This document shows positions 9,301 through 17,621 of a stretch of DNA of 64,000 nt, in pieces. The stretch's first letter is position 1. Every line of letters begins with the position of its first letter. The translations under genes were made by a program, and so were the position numbers. The notes under the pieces were generated by a model. The model was not told the origin of the DNA, did no database searches, and saw only the letters and a program-made list of their open reading frames with translations. The stretch is from the NCBI RefSeq assembly GCF_042684505.1, contig NZ_JBHULT010000005.1:124001-188000 (forward strand). The letters run 5' to 3'. This DNA is from Salinimicrobium flavum (lineage in GTDB: Bacteria; Bacteroidota; Bacteroidia; Flavobacteriales; Flavobacteriaceae).

Positions 9301-9308
9301 TACATTTG
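9301..9308 (+). promoter_or_regulatory. -7 box of the dnaG promoter
   Basis: TACATTTG matches the Bacteroidota -7 consensus TAnnTTTG, 23 bp before the TTG start and directly after the terminator. No clear -33 TTTG is seen. Confidence 0.5.
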
Positions 9309-9331
9309 AGAAATTTTCCGCAGCAAATCAT

Positions 9332-11281
9332 TTGATCTCAAAAAATACCATAGACCGAGTTTTTGAAGCCTCCCGGGTAGAGGAGGTGTTGGGTGATTTC
9401 GTGAACCTCAAGAAATCAGGCAGTAATTATAAAGGCTTAAGTCCCTTTAGTGAAGAACGTACCCCGAGTTTTATGGTTTCTCCCGTCAAGCAGATCTGGA
9501 AGGATTTCTCCAGTGGAAAAGGGGGGAATGTAGTTGCTTTCCTAATGGAGCACGAACATTTCACCTATCCTGAAGCTATAAAATACCTCGCTAAAAAATA
9601 CAACATCGAGGTGGAGGAGACAGAGCAGAGTCAGGAACAAAAGGAACAGGCAGATGAGAGGGAAAGCATGTATCTGGTCTCAGAATTTGCCGCCAAATAT
9701 TTCCAGCACAATCTCCTGAAAACAGATCTGGGAAAGGCTATTGGCCTGAGTTATTTTAAAGAACGGGGATTCTCTGATGAGACTATTAAAAAATTCGGAT
9801 TAGGCTACTGTCTGGACGAATGGAGTAATTTTACTTCGGAAGCTTTAGGGAAAGGGTATAAGCTGGAATACCTTGAAAAGACCGGCTTAACGATTGTAAA
9901 GGAAGAGAAGCAGTTCGACCGTTTTAAAGGGCGGGTTATGTTTCCCATCCAGTCCATGTCGGGCAGGGTGTTGGGTTTTGGAGGAAGGATCTTAACCAAC
10001 GATAAGAAGGCCGCAAAATACCTGAACAGCCCTGAGAGTGAGATCTATCACAAGAGTAAAGTGCTCTATGGGATCTATCATGCCAAACAGGCCATTGCAA
10101 AAGAGGATAACTGTTTTCTGGTTGAAGGTTATACAGATGTCATCCAGTTCAACCAATCTGGGATAGAGAATGTGGTATCTTCATCTGGAACGGCCCTGAC
10201 TCCCGAGCAAATTAGATTGATCAACAGGTTGACCAAAAATATCACTGTTCTATTTGACAGTGACGCGGCAGGACAGCGAGCTTCCATTCGCGGAATAGAT
10301 CTTATCCTGGAACAGGGAATGAACGTGAAAGTCTGTGCTTTTCCGGAAGGAGAGGACCCCGACAGTTTCGCGAAAAAGAATTCCGAAGAGGATATAAGGC
10401 TATACCTTAAGAACAATTCCAAGGATTTTATCAATTACAAGGCTTCCCTCCTTATGGAGGAGGCCAAGAATGATCCGGTGAAAAAAGCGTCCCTTATCAG
10501 GGATATGGTGACCAGCATTTCAAAGATCCCAGATCATATTCAGCAGGAGGTGTATGTGCAGGAAACTTCCCGTATTATGGATATTTCTGAAGATGTGATC
10601 TTCTCCACGCTTGCACAATTGGCAGGAGCTACCGGAAAGCAGGTTCCAAAAAAGACGAAGTCATTTGAAGTGGTACGGGATGATCCTGCTCCCCGCGAAA
10701 AGGTGGATGAACTGTATGTGCTTGAAAAGACCATTATCAGTTTGTTGTTGCTTTACGGTTCTGTAGAGGAAGAATTTGAAGACCTGGTCCTTAAGACCGA
10801 TGAAAAAGGGGAAATGATTCTGGAGCCTGAGGTGCAGAAATCAAAAGTGTATGAGAAAGTCTTTCTCGATCTGCAGGAAGATGAAGTGGCCTTCGCAAAT
10901 GAGAATTTCAGGAAGATCTACCAGCAGGTAATAGGAAAGTACCAGGAAGATGAAAATTTCTCGATTGACAATTTTGTAAATGAAATGGCTGTTGAAAATG
11001 CTTCGGAAGTGACCAACATCCTCATGGAAGAGGAGCAGTATGTATTGCACGACTGGGAACGCATGGAGATCTTTGTAAAAGAGAAGAAAGAAGGCATAGG
11101 CAGGCTGGTCAATGAAACCATACTTTCCCTGCGCAGATACCTGGTGAACCGAAAAATAAATGAGCTCAACCAGGAAGTAAAGGATGCACCTCCCGAAGAA
11201 TCACCGGGGATCCTTCAGGATATCATGGATTATATTTCCCTTAAAAAGGTGCTTTCCAACAAGCTCAACCGCGTTATGTAG
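9332..11281 (+). CDS. dnaG: DNA primase DnaG (zinc ligands replaced)
   Basis: Replicative primase, 649 residues, which makes RNA primers at the replication fork. Seen in order: CHC2-type N-terminal domain (residues 3-100), TOPRIM domain with EGYTDVIQF and the metal-binding FDSDAAG, and a C-terminal helicase-binding part. The start is TTG, supported by the position of the conserved ISKNTIDRV segment. Odd: the four zinc ligands of the N-terminal domain (Cys-His-Cys-Cys in most bacteria) are Ser37, Ser40, Asp58 and Ser61, in KGLSPFSEERTPSF and IWKDFSSGKGG, while the surrounding motif is otherwise well kept. The 3' end overlaps a convergent response-regulator gene by 8 bp. Confidence 0.97.
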   Translation: MISKNTIDRVFEASRVEEVLGDFVNLKKSGSNYKGLSPFSEERTPSFMVSPVKQIWKDFSSGKGGNVVAFLMEHEHFTYPEAIKYLAKKYNIEVEETEQSQEQKEQADERESMYLVSEFAAKYFQHNLLKTDLGKAIGLSYFKERGFSDETIKKFGLGYCLDEWSNFTSEALGKGYKLEYLEKTGLTIVKEEKQFDRFKGRVMFPIQSMSGRVLGFGGRILTNDKKAAKYLNSPESEIYHKSKVLYGIYHAKQAIAKEDNCFLVEGYTDVIQFNQSGIENVVSSSGTALTPEQIRLINRLTKNITVLFDSDAAGQRASIRGIDLILEQGMNVKVCAFPEGEDPDSFAKKNSEEDIRLYLKNNSKDFINYKASLLMEEAKNDPVKKASLIRDMVTSISKIPDHIQQEVYVQETSRIMDISEDVIFSTLAQLAGATGKQVPKKTKSFEVVRDDPAPREKVDELYVLEKTIISLLLLYGSVEEEFEDLVLKTDEKGEMILEPEVQKSKVYEKVFLDLQEDEVAFANENFRKIYQQVIGKYQEDENFSIDNFVNEMAVENASEVTNILMEEEQYVLHDWERMEIFVKEKKEGIGRLVNETILSLRRYLVNRKINELNQEVKDAPPEESPGILQDIMDYISLKKVLSNKLNRVM

Positions 11282-11912
11282 TTCTTAACTGCAGTAATCT
11301 GGACTGGTTGATAAGGTCAGCAAGGTTATCTACCCGCAGCTTCTTCAAAAGACGGGTTTTATAAGTGCTCACGGTTTTCTCATTAATGTCTAATGCCTCT
11401 GCAATATCCTTGTTCCTTTTACCGGTTGAAAGCAGGTTCAAAACCTCGATTTCACGGGTGGATAACTTTTTGTAGCGTGAAACCAGATTATTGGAACGGG
11501 AAGACCCTGAATTGATCTTGTCACTTATTTCCTTGTTGAGATAAATACCACCACGAGCCACCTGGTGCACAGCTTCCTTAAGGATCTCTGTAGATGCTGT
11601 TTTTGAAAGATATGCAGCAGCCCCTGCTTTTATAGCATTTAGAGCGTACATTTCTTCAGGATGGCAGCTAAGGATAAGTATCTTGGTACCCGGATTTTCG
11701 GCCTTAATAGTTCGCAAAGCGGTTATGCCGTTAATATCTGGCAGGTCTATTTCAAGGATGAGAACATCCGGATTTTTATTGCGCAGCGTTTTAAAAAGAT
11801 CTTTCCCGTTTGTCACTTTTCCGACAACTTCGTAAACCCCTTCTCTTTCCAAAAGAGAAGAAATGCCCATGCGGGTGATGGGGTGATGATCAGCAATTAG
11901 AATCTTAGTCAT
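11274..11912 (-). CDS. NarL/LuxR-family response regulator with Glu at the phosphoacceptor position
   Basis: DNA-binding response regulator of 212 residues: receiver domain (1-120) and a C-terminal LuxR helix-turn-helix (about 145-205: LSTREIEVLNLLSTGKRNKD, NEKTVSTYKTRLLKKL). Typical receivers have Asp in the position of Glu54 (DVLILEIDLPDING) and two acidic residues where ADHHP here has Asp8-His9. The switch Ser and Lys (LSC, YLSK) are present. This suggests phosphorylation-independent or constitutively active behaviour. No histidine kinase is adjacent. The gene is convergent with dnaG and is read in the same direction as nadE, which lies 140 bp upstream. Confidence 0.92.
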   Translation of the reverse strand: MTKILIADHHPITRMGISSLLEREGVYEVVGKVTNGKDLFKTLRNKNPDVLILEIDLPDINGITALRTIKAENPGTKILILSCHPEEMYALNAIKAGAAAYLSKTASTEILKEAVHQVARGGIYLNKEISDKINSGSSRSNNLVSRYKKLSTREIEVLNLLSTGKRNKDIAEALDINEKTVSTYKTRLLKKLRVDNLADLINQSRLLQLRTT

Positions 11913-12052
11913 TGTTTGAATTTTAGCACAAAGAATTTCATTTGTGAGGGTCTTGTAAAATTCTGATTGTTAGTTTTTATAAGAGTCTACAGGGGGAGAA
12001 TGAAAGATACAGCCTTATTTTATTTTATTATAATCTTTTCGACAAAGTACCT

Positions 12053-12841
12053 TTATTTTAGATGAACAGGGATCTCGCAAACGGGAATAGGTTCCATCTT
12101 GTGCTTGTTGGCCCTGTTCCTGGTTTTGAAGATCCTGAAAACCTCTTTTTCCCTTCCGGTAAAATCCTCTTCATTTTTTCCTTCTTCGGCCTTTTTCATG
12201 GCCCACTCCAGTTCATTGTAAGAAGCTCCAATCTGGTCCTCATCACTTCGGCTGTCGCCAAAGAGCCCATCTGTTGGAGCTGCTCCCACTATTTCTTCAG
12301 AAATGTTGAGTTTTCTTGCGATCTCATACACTTCACTCTTCATTAGATCGGCAATTGGGCTGAGATCAACCCCGCCGTCACCGTATTTGGTAAAAAACCC
12401 TACCCCGAAATCCTCCACTTTGTTTCCGGTACCTGCGACGAGATATTTGTGCAGTCCTGCAAAATAGTAAAGTGTGGTCATCCTTAGTCTTGCCCTTGTA
12501 TTTGCCAGGGAAAGTTCAAGATCAGGGCTTTCCTCCACATGTGGAACAGAACTTTTGAACTGCTCAAATACCTGTGTAAGGTTGACCTGTATATTGGTTA
12601 CGTTTGCAAATTGCTTCTTAAGGCCGAGAATATGACTTTGGGCCCTGGTCACCTGTGAGGGTGCCTGGTGGATAGGGATCTCTACACAAAGAGTGCGAAG
12701 CCCTGTCCTGGCACAAAGAGCAGATACTACTGCAGAATCAATCCCTCCACTTATACCGAGCACAAATCCGTTCATGTTTGCTTTTGATGCATAATCTTTT
12801 AACCATTGAACAATGTGATCAATAACTTTTTCAGTTTGCAT
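12053..12841 (-). CDS. nadE: NAD+ synthetase, ammonia-dependent
   Basis: Converts nicotinic acid adenine dinucleotide to NAD+ with ATP and ammonia, the last step of NAD synthesis. 262 residues, the length of the short NadE form without a glutaminase domain. Seen: the ATP-pyrophosphatase loop SGGIDS (31-36), GTGNKVEDFGVGFFTKYGDGG (deamido-NAD binding) and DLSPIADLMKSEV. Its promoter overlaps the divergent gldB promoter region. Confidence 0.96.
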   Translation of the reverse strand: MQTEKVIDHIVQWLKDYASKANMNGFVLGISGGIDSAVVSALCARTGLRTLCVEIPIHQAPSQVTRAQSHILGLKKQFANVTNIQVNLTQVFEQFKSSVPHVEESPDLELSLANTRARLRMTTLYYFAGLHKYLVAGTGNKVEDFGVGFFTKYGDGGVDLSPIADLMKSEVYEIARKLNISEEIVGAAPTDGLFGDSRSDEDQIGASYNELEWAMKKAEEGKNEEDFTGREKEVFRIFKTRNRANKHKMEPIPVCEIPVHLK

Positions 12842-12867
12842 AAGTGGGCTGTTTAAGCTGGAAACAA

Positions 12868-12887
12868 TATCTTTGTTAACAAAAATA
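12868..12887. promoter_or_regulatory. Divergent nadE/gldB promoter region, two face-to-face -7 boxes
   Basis: TATCTTTG at 12868-12875 matches TAnnTTTG on the plus strand (gldB). CAAAAATA at 12880-12887 is TATTTTTG on the minus strand (nadE, 39 bp before its ATG). The boxes lie 4 bp apart, so the two promoters could interfere. -33 elements are not clear. Confidence 0.5.
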
Positions 12888-12944
12888 AACTTTAGTCTTA
12901 ATTAAAATCCATAGTCTGAGTTAAACCCTTCTTAATTCTTGTTA

Positions 12945-13904
12945 ATGCTGAAAAAACTAACTTTTTTGGGGATCTTTTTTCTCCTTTTATCTTGTTCTGA
13001 AGAAGATAAAAGAGCTGAAGAGATAGCTAAAATTCCGGTAGAAGTAAAGATCACCCGCTTTGATAAGCGGTTCGCTTCTGCTACGGCCGATAGCCTTCCC
13101 GATTTAAAAAAAGATTTCCCCTTCCTTTTTCCTATGAACTACCCCAATATAGTGTGGGTGGAAAAAATGACCGATACCATTCAGCTGGAATTGAATGAAG
13201 CGGTTGCTGCCCGGTTTCCCGATCTGGATCAAACCGAAAAGGAACTGCATGAGCTTTTTCAGCATATAAAATACTATTTCCCTGAAGCCCGTATCCCAGA
13301 GGTCGTTACCCTTACCTCAGACGTTGATTACCGTAACAAGGTGGTTTGGACCGGCGACCTGTTATTGATAGCGCTAGACACCTATTTAGGGGCAGAACAT
13401 CCGTTATATGTGGGTATACAGGATTACATAAGGAAAAATTTTCAGAAAGACCTGATAGTGTCTGATGTGGCAGCGGCTTTCGCAGAGACTAAAGTTAAGT
13501 CGCCTGCTTCGCGTACGTTCCTCGCTAATATGATCTATTATGGCAAGATTCTTTATCTGAAGGATCTGATTATTCCATTCAAAACCGATGCAGAAAAAAT
13601 AGGGTACACTCCCACGGAAATTGAATGGGCGAGTGCAAACGAGGAACAAATATGGAGATATTTTGTTGAAAAAGAACTTCTGTTCTCCACCGATTCTGAA
13701 CTGGCAACCAGGTTCCTTTATCCTTCGCCTTTTTCAAAGTTCTACCTGGAGCTGGACAATGAAGCACCGGCAAGGTTGGGGCAGTTTACCGGCTGGCAGA
13801 TCGTAAGGCAGTATATGGACCGCAACGGCGGTAGCCTGGAAGAAATGTTGCAGGCAGACGCAGAAACCATTTTTAATAAATCAAATTATAAACCAAAGAA
13901 ATAA
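12945..13904 (+). CDS. gldB: Gliding motility lipoprotein GldB
   Basis: GldB, needed for gliding and for stability of the Gld/type IX secretion machinery in Flavobacterium. From the preferred ATG the protein has 319 residues; an in-frame TTG two codons upstream is less likely. Seen: short lipoprotein signal with LLLSC (Cys17) followed by SEED, then the family pattern KITRFDKRFA, FPFLFPMNYPNIVW and IVRQYMDRNGG. The stop shares a base with the gldC start (TAATG), so the two are translationally coupled, the arrangement known in Flavobacteria. Confidence 0.93.
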   Translation: MLKKLTFLGIFFLLLSCSEEDKRAEEIAKIPVEVKITRFDKRFASATADSLPDLKKDFPFLFPMNYPNIVWVEKMTDTIQLELNEAVAARFPDLDQTEKELHELFQHIKYYFPEARIPEVVTLTSDVDYRNKVVWTGDLLLIALDTYLGAEHPLYVGIQDYIRKNFQKDLIVSDVAAAFAETKVKSPASRTFLANMIYYGKILYLKDLIIPFKTDAEKIGYTPTEIEWASANEEQIWRYFVEKELLFSTDSELATRFLYPSPFSKFYLELDNEAPARLGQFTGWQIVRQYMDRNGGSLEEMLQADAETIFNKSNYKPKK

Positions 13905-14239
13905 TGGCTATAGTTAAGAAATCAAACATAAACATCAATGTATCCCTTGACGAGAACAGGGTGCCCGAAGAATTGCACTGGAGTGCAGAAGACGGAGGAG
14001 TGGAAAACCAGGAGGCCAAGGCTATGATGCTCTCGGTCTGGGATGCTGAACAAAAAGAAACCCTGAAGATAGACCTGTGGACGAAAGATATGCCGCTTGA
14101 TGATATGAAAATGTTCTTCCATCAGACGCTGGTTACCATGAGCGACTCATTTTACAGGGCTACCCAGGATGAAAAAATGAGGGATACCATGAAAGATTTC
14201 TGCGAATTCTTTGCAGATAAGATGGACCTGAAAAAGTAA
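13904..14239 (+). CDS. gldC: Gliding motility protein GldC
   Basis: Small cytoplasmic protein of 111 residues, which in Flavobacterium increases gliding efficiency and stabilises GldB; not strictly essential for motility there. Seen: the family form SNININVSLDENRVPEELHW, SAEDGG, and the acidic/aromatic C-terminal half with DDMKMFFHQTLVTMSDSF. No signal peptide. It overlaps gldB by one base and ends 27 bp from the convergent engB gene. Confidence 0.92.
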   Translation: MAIVKKSNININVSLDENRVPEELHWSAEDGGVENQEAKAMMLSVWDAEQKETLKIDLWTKDMPLDDMKMFFHQTLVTMSDSFYRATQDEKMRDTMKDFCEFFADKMDLKK

Positions 14240-14266
14240 ACCCGGGTCTTTTTAGTGGTGGGGGAG

Positions 14267-14872
14267 TTATTCGGGCTTGAACTGCTGGTTGATGCTGTCA
14301 ATGTAGTCGAGGACTTCATCCCTGCCTGTACCGTTTGAGGAGGAGGTGACAAAATATTGTGGCATTTCTGTCCAGGTCTCCAGCATTTTTGCCTGATAGT
14401 TGTTCAGGTTTCTCTCGAGGGCTTTAGGCTTCAGTTTATCTGTTTTGGTAAATATAATACAGAAAGGGATTCCATGTTCCCCTAGATACTGCATAAACTC
14501 CAGATCAATAGCCTGTGGACTATGCCGACTGTCTATTAGAACGAATGCGCAAAGCATTTGTTCGCGCTTTTCGAAGTAGGCAGTGATGAACTTTTGAAAG
14601 GTCTTTTTAGCGGTTTTGGAAACCCTTGCATATCCGTAACCGGGGAGATCTACAAGATACCAGCTGGCATTGATCAAAAAATGATTTATGAGTTGGGTCT
14701 TTCCCGGCCTGCCTGATGTTTTCGCCAGGTTCTTTCGGTCTGTAAGCATGTTGATAAGAGAAGACTTACCTACATTACTGCGACCAATAAAAGCATATTC
14801 GGGTAGCCTGGAGTCTGGACATTTCGAGACTTCAGAGTTACTTATAACGAATTCTGCGGTTTTAATTTTCAT
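14267..14872 (-). CDS. yihA: Ribosome biogenesis GTPase EngB/YsxC
   Basis: Small GTPase (201 residues) for assembly of the large ribosomal subunit. Seen: P-loop GRSNVGKSS (30-38), switch I TSGRPGKTQ, G3 DLPGYGYA, G4 TKTDK. The length fits the family. It lies 9 bp after the upstream hydrolase gene on the same strand, so they form an operon. Confidence 0.96.
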   Translation of the reverse strand: MKIKTAEFVISNSEVSKCPDSRLPEYAFIGRSNVGKSSLINMLTDRKNLAKTSGRPGKTQLINHFLINASWYLVDLPGYGYARVSKTAKKTFQKFITAYFEKREQMLCAFVLIDSRHSPQAIDLEFMQYLGEHGIPFCIIFTKTDKLKPKALERNLNNYQAKMLETWTEMPQYFVTSSSNGTGRDEVLDYIDSINQQFKPE

Positions 14873-14881
14873 TTCCAGAAG

Positions 14882-15646
14882 CTATAGGTTCCGGGCGGTC
14901 AACCATTTGTAGAGGATCTCATTAAAGGCATCGGGGTGTTCCATCATGGCAGCATGCCCACATTTCTCGATCCAGTAAAGATCGGCATCGGGCAGCAGAC
15001 GATAAAAATCCTCAGCTACTTCAGGAGGGGTGACATTGTCATTTCGGCCCCAGATGATGCAGGTTGGAGTATGCATCTTGGGCAGGTCTTTAGACATGTT
15101 ATGTCTAATAGCACTTTTTGCTATTGCCAGGGTCTTGATAAGTTTATTTCGGTCGTTTACCGTCTCAAAAACATCGTCTACGATCTCTTTGGTGGCAATT
15201 TTGGGATCGTAAAAAACATTCTCAGCTTTTTTACGAATGTATTCGTAATCCCCCCGCTTAGGATAACTTTCTCCCATCGCGCTTTCATAAAGACCGGAGC
15301 TTCCGGTGATCACAAGGGCTTTAACGAGTTCCGGGTACATCTTGGTGCCAAGTAAGGCGATGTGGCCCCCAAGGGAATTTCCCAACAGGATGACATCCTT
15401 GTAACCTTTCAGTTCCAGGAATTCCCTAAGGTATTTTGCAAAGTTGGCAACGCTGGTTTTTAAAAGAGAGAGATCGTAAAGAGGTAGTTCAAGAATGACG
15501 ACTTTGTATCCGTTCTTCGGAAAGAAATCCATCACTCCCTCAAAATTACTCAGTCCTCCCATCAACCCGTGAAGAATGATAATTGGTCTGCCTTCTCCTT
15601 CTTCTACATAGCTGAATTTGCCGTCTTCCCTTAAATTATTTTTCAT
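14882..15646 (-). CDS. Alpha/beta-fold hydrolase (cytoplasmic)
   Basis: Hydrolase of 254 residues, no signal peptide. Seen: HGLMGG oxyanion region, nucleophile elbow GNSLGG, Asp in WGRNDNVTPPE and His in KCGHAAMMEHP: a full Ser-Asp-His triad of the MhpC/BioH-like group. The substrate cannot be told. It is the first gene of an operon with engB; the promoter -7 box TATATTTG (minus strand) lies at 15671-15678. Confidence 0.88.
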   Translation of the reverse strand: MKNNLREDGKFSYVEEGEGRPIIILHGLMGGLSNFEGVMDFFPKNGYKVVILELPLYDLSLLKTSVANFAKYLREFLELKGYKDVILLGNSLGGHIALLGTKMYPELVKALVITGSSGLYESAMGESYPKRGDYEYIRKKAENVFYDPKIATKEIVDDVFETVNDRNKLIKTLAIAKSAIRHNMSKDLPKMHTPTCIIWGRNDNVTPPEVAEDFYRLLPDADLYWIEKCGHAAMMEHPDAFNEILYKWLTARNL

Positions 15647-15670
15647 TGATTGCCTTTGCTGTTAGCTTCG

Positions 15671-15678
15671 CAAATATA
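15671..15678 (-). promoter_or_regulatory. -7 box of the hydrolase-engB promoter
   Basis: CAAATATA on the plus strand reads TATATTTG on the minus strand, 25 bp upstream of the ATG at 15646. No clear -33 element. Confidence 0.5.
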
Positions 15679-15851
15679 GCGATTATGATACAAGTATAAA
15701 GATTTTAGCTTATTCTCTTATTTATTAGCCCGCTAATTTTAATTTTTTATAAACAATCCTACTGCCGGATTTTGAGTTTTTTTTAACAAATTATAAATAC
15801 AACTAAAAGTCCTTCAATTAGTTGGTTTCTCTGCCCCTGCCGTCCGGTGGG

Positions 15852-15900
15852 GTGTAAAATTTATTAACAATGTGGTAAAAAGTGGTAAAATGTGGTTTAA
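15852..15900 (+). promoter_or_regulatory. Phased GTGGTAAAA repeats, probable MraZ operator
   Basis: Three adjacent 10-bp units begin at 15871, 15881 and 15891 and share the core GTGGTAAAA / GTGGTAAAA / GTGGTTTAA. A weaker copy (GTGTAAAAT) lies exactly two periods upstream at 15852, and one more GTGGTAAAT overlaps the mraZ GTG start at 15933. MraZ is known to bind short direct repeats with 10-bp phasing in front of its own operon (TGGGN units in Escherichia coli, GTG-containing units in mycoplasmas). Inference: autorepression of the whole division and cell-wall operon. Confidence 0.75.
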
Positions 15901-15907
15901 AATTCAA

Positions 15908-15915
15908 TATATTTG
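15908..15915 (+). promoter_or_regulatory. -7 box of the mraZ operon promoter
   Basis: TATATTTG matches TAnnTTTG 18 bp before the mraZ GTG start. The expected -33 region falls inside the GTGG repeats (about 15885), so MraZ bound there would block polymerase. The leader would be only about 11 nt long. Confidence 0.55.
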
Positions 15916-15932
15916 AATCGTAAACTATTCAG

Positions 15933-16400
15933 GTGGTAAATCTCATTGGAACATATGAATGCAAGGTAGATGCCAAGGGGCGTCTCATGGTCCCTGCTGC
16001 GATAAAAAAGCAGCTGGTGCCAATTCTGCAGGAAGGTTTCGTTCTTAAACGATCGGTCTTTCAGCCGTGCCTGGAATTATATCCCATGGCGCAGTGGAAC
16101 CAGCTGATGAAAAAAATGGGAGGCCTCAACCGCTTTAACAAAAAGAATAATGACTTCATTAGAAAATTTACTGCGGGAGTCAAAATGGTCGAGGTTGACA
16201 CCAACGGTAGATTACTGATCCCGAAAGACCTGATAAATTTTGCTGAAATAAACAAGGAGATCGTCTTGTCTTCGGCGATTGATATTGTGGAGATCTGGGA
16301 TAAACAAAAATATGAAAATGCCATAGACGGAGGTACGGAAGATTTTGCAGATCTCGCCGAAGAAGTCATGGGAAACGTAAATGAGAATGAATTACCATAA
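15933..16400 (+). CDS. mraZ: Transcriptional regulator MraZ
   Basis: AbrB-fold DNA-binding protein (155 residues) with two MraZ repeats: GTYECKVDAKGRLMVPAAIKK (residues about 5-25) and EVDTNGRLLIPKDLINFAEI (about 87-107). It represses its own division/cell-wall operon in other bacteria. The GTG start is supported by the conserved VNLIGTYE N-terminus. It overlaps rsmH by 20 bp. The first gene of a cluster that runs without a visible terminator to 31559. Confidence 0.96.
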   Translation: MVNLIGTYECKVDAKGRLMVPAAIKKQLVPILQEGFVLKRSVFQPCLELYPMAQWNQLMKKMGGLNRFNKKNNDFIRKFTAGVKMVEVDTNGRLLIPKDLINFAEINKEIVLSSAIDIVEIWDKQKYENAIDGGTEDFADLAEEVMGNVNENELP

Positions 16401-17283
16401 TCCGGTCTTACTAAAGGAAACTGTCGATGGGCTCAATATCAAGCCTGATGGCATCTACGTGGATGTCACTTTTGGCGGTGGCGGTCATTCGCGCGAGATC
16501 TTGAGCAGGTTGGGTCCCGAAGGGAAGCTGTTTGCTTTTGACCAGGATAAGGATGCTTTGGAAAATGCAATAGACGATCCTCGATTTACACTTATAAACG
16601 AGAATTTCAGGTTCCTTAAGCGGTTTTTGAGGTTTTACGGAATCAAAAAGGTTGACGGTATACTCGGGGATTTTGGGGTTTCTTCTCATCAGTTCGATGT
16701 TGCTGAAAGAGGGTTTTCCACTCGCTTTGAGTCGAAACTGGATATGAGGATGAACCAGCAAAGCACGTTGAGTGCCTTTGAAGTGGTGAACAACTATGAT
16801 GAAAAGCAATTAAAGGCGGTTCTTTTTAATTACGGGGAACTTCGAAGTGCTCCTAAAATCGCAAAAACAATAGTTGCTGCGAGAAAGGAAGGAGAGATCT
16901 CTACCAGTGAACGTCTAAAGGAGGTGTTGAAACCTTTCCTGCCCGTGGGGCGGGAACACAAGGTCCTGGCTCAGGTTTACCAGGCGATAAGGATCGAGGT
17001 GAACCAGGAGATCGAAGCCTTAAAGGAATTTTTGCTCCAAACCCATCAATTACTTAACAAGGGTGGAAGGCTGAGTCTTATCTCCTATCACTCCCTCGAG
17101 GACAGGCTGGTGAAAAGGTTCATAAGAAACGGGATGTTTGAAGGGGAGCCTGAAAAGGATTTCTACGGAAATATTTCGGTGCCGTTCAGGAAGGTTGGTA
17201 AGATGATCACACCTTCTTCCGAAGAGATAAAGAAAAACAATCGTGCAAGGAGTGCAAAGCTCAGAATTGCAGAAAAAATATAG
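16381..17283 (+). CDS. rsmH: 16S rRNA (cytosine1402-N4)-methyltransferase
   Basis: SAM-dependent methyltransferase RsmH (MraW), 300 residues, modifying C1402 in the ribosomal P site. Seen: YHNPVLLKETVDGL at the N-terminus, SAM-binding VDVTFGGGGHSR, LGDFGVSSHQFD, and SYHSLEDRLVKRFI. Overlaps mraZ by 20 bp; 14 bp before ftsL. Confidence 0.97.
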   Translation: MRMNYHNPVLLKETVDGLNIKPDGIYVDVTFGGGGHSREILSRLGPEGKLFAFDQDKDALENAIDDPRFTLINENFRFLKRFLRFYGIKKVDGILGDFGVSSHQFDVAERGFSTRFESKLDMRMNQQSTLSAFEVVNNYDEKQLKAVLFNYGELRSAPKIAKTIVAARKEGEISTSERLKEVLKPFLPVGREHKVLAQVYQAIRIEVNQEIEALKEFLLQTHQLLNKGGRLSLISYHSLEDRLVKRFIRNGMFEGEPEKDFYGNISVPFRKVGKMITPSSEEIKKNNRARSAKLRIAEKI

Positions 17284-17297
17284 GTCCTGAAGGAAAG

Positions 17298-17615
17298 ATG
17301 AAAGAAAGCTTTTACGACATATTAAAAGGAAAGTTTTTAGTGAGTAACGATGCTTTCAAGAACTGGAGATTCATCCTGTTCTGCACCCTGCTCGCAATCA
17401 TTATGATAGGAAGTTCTCACAGTGCCGAGAGAAAGGTGCACGAGATCGCCCGCATGAACAATGAGGTAAGGGAGCTTAGAAGCCAATTCGTTGACAGCAG
17501 GTCCAGTCTTATGCGTTTAAAAATGGAATCAACCATAAGCAGGAGAATGGCAACTCGTGGGATCAAACCTTCAGATGTTCCTCCTACCAGGATAATAATA
17601 AAAGAAAAAAAGTAA
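17298..17615 (+). CDS. ftsL: Cell division protein FtsL-like
   Basis: Bitopic protein of 105 residues: a short cytoplasmic N-terminus, one transmembrane segment (about residues 26-43, FILFCTLLAIIMIG), then a leucine/arginine-rich coiled coil with KVHEIARMNNEVRELRSQF. This is the FtsL form found between rsmH and ftsI in Bacteroidota; identity rests on topology and on position, since the family is poorly conserved. Six bases separate it from ftsI. Confidence 0.88.
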   Translation: MKESFYDILKGKFLVSNDAFKNWRFILFCTLLAIIMIGSSHSAERKVHEIARMNNEVRELRSQFVDSRSSLMRLKMESTISRRMATRGIKPSDVPPTRIIIKEKK

Positions 17616-17621
17616 GCTTTA

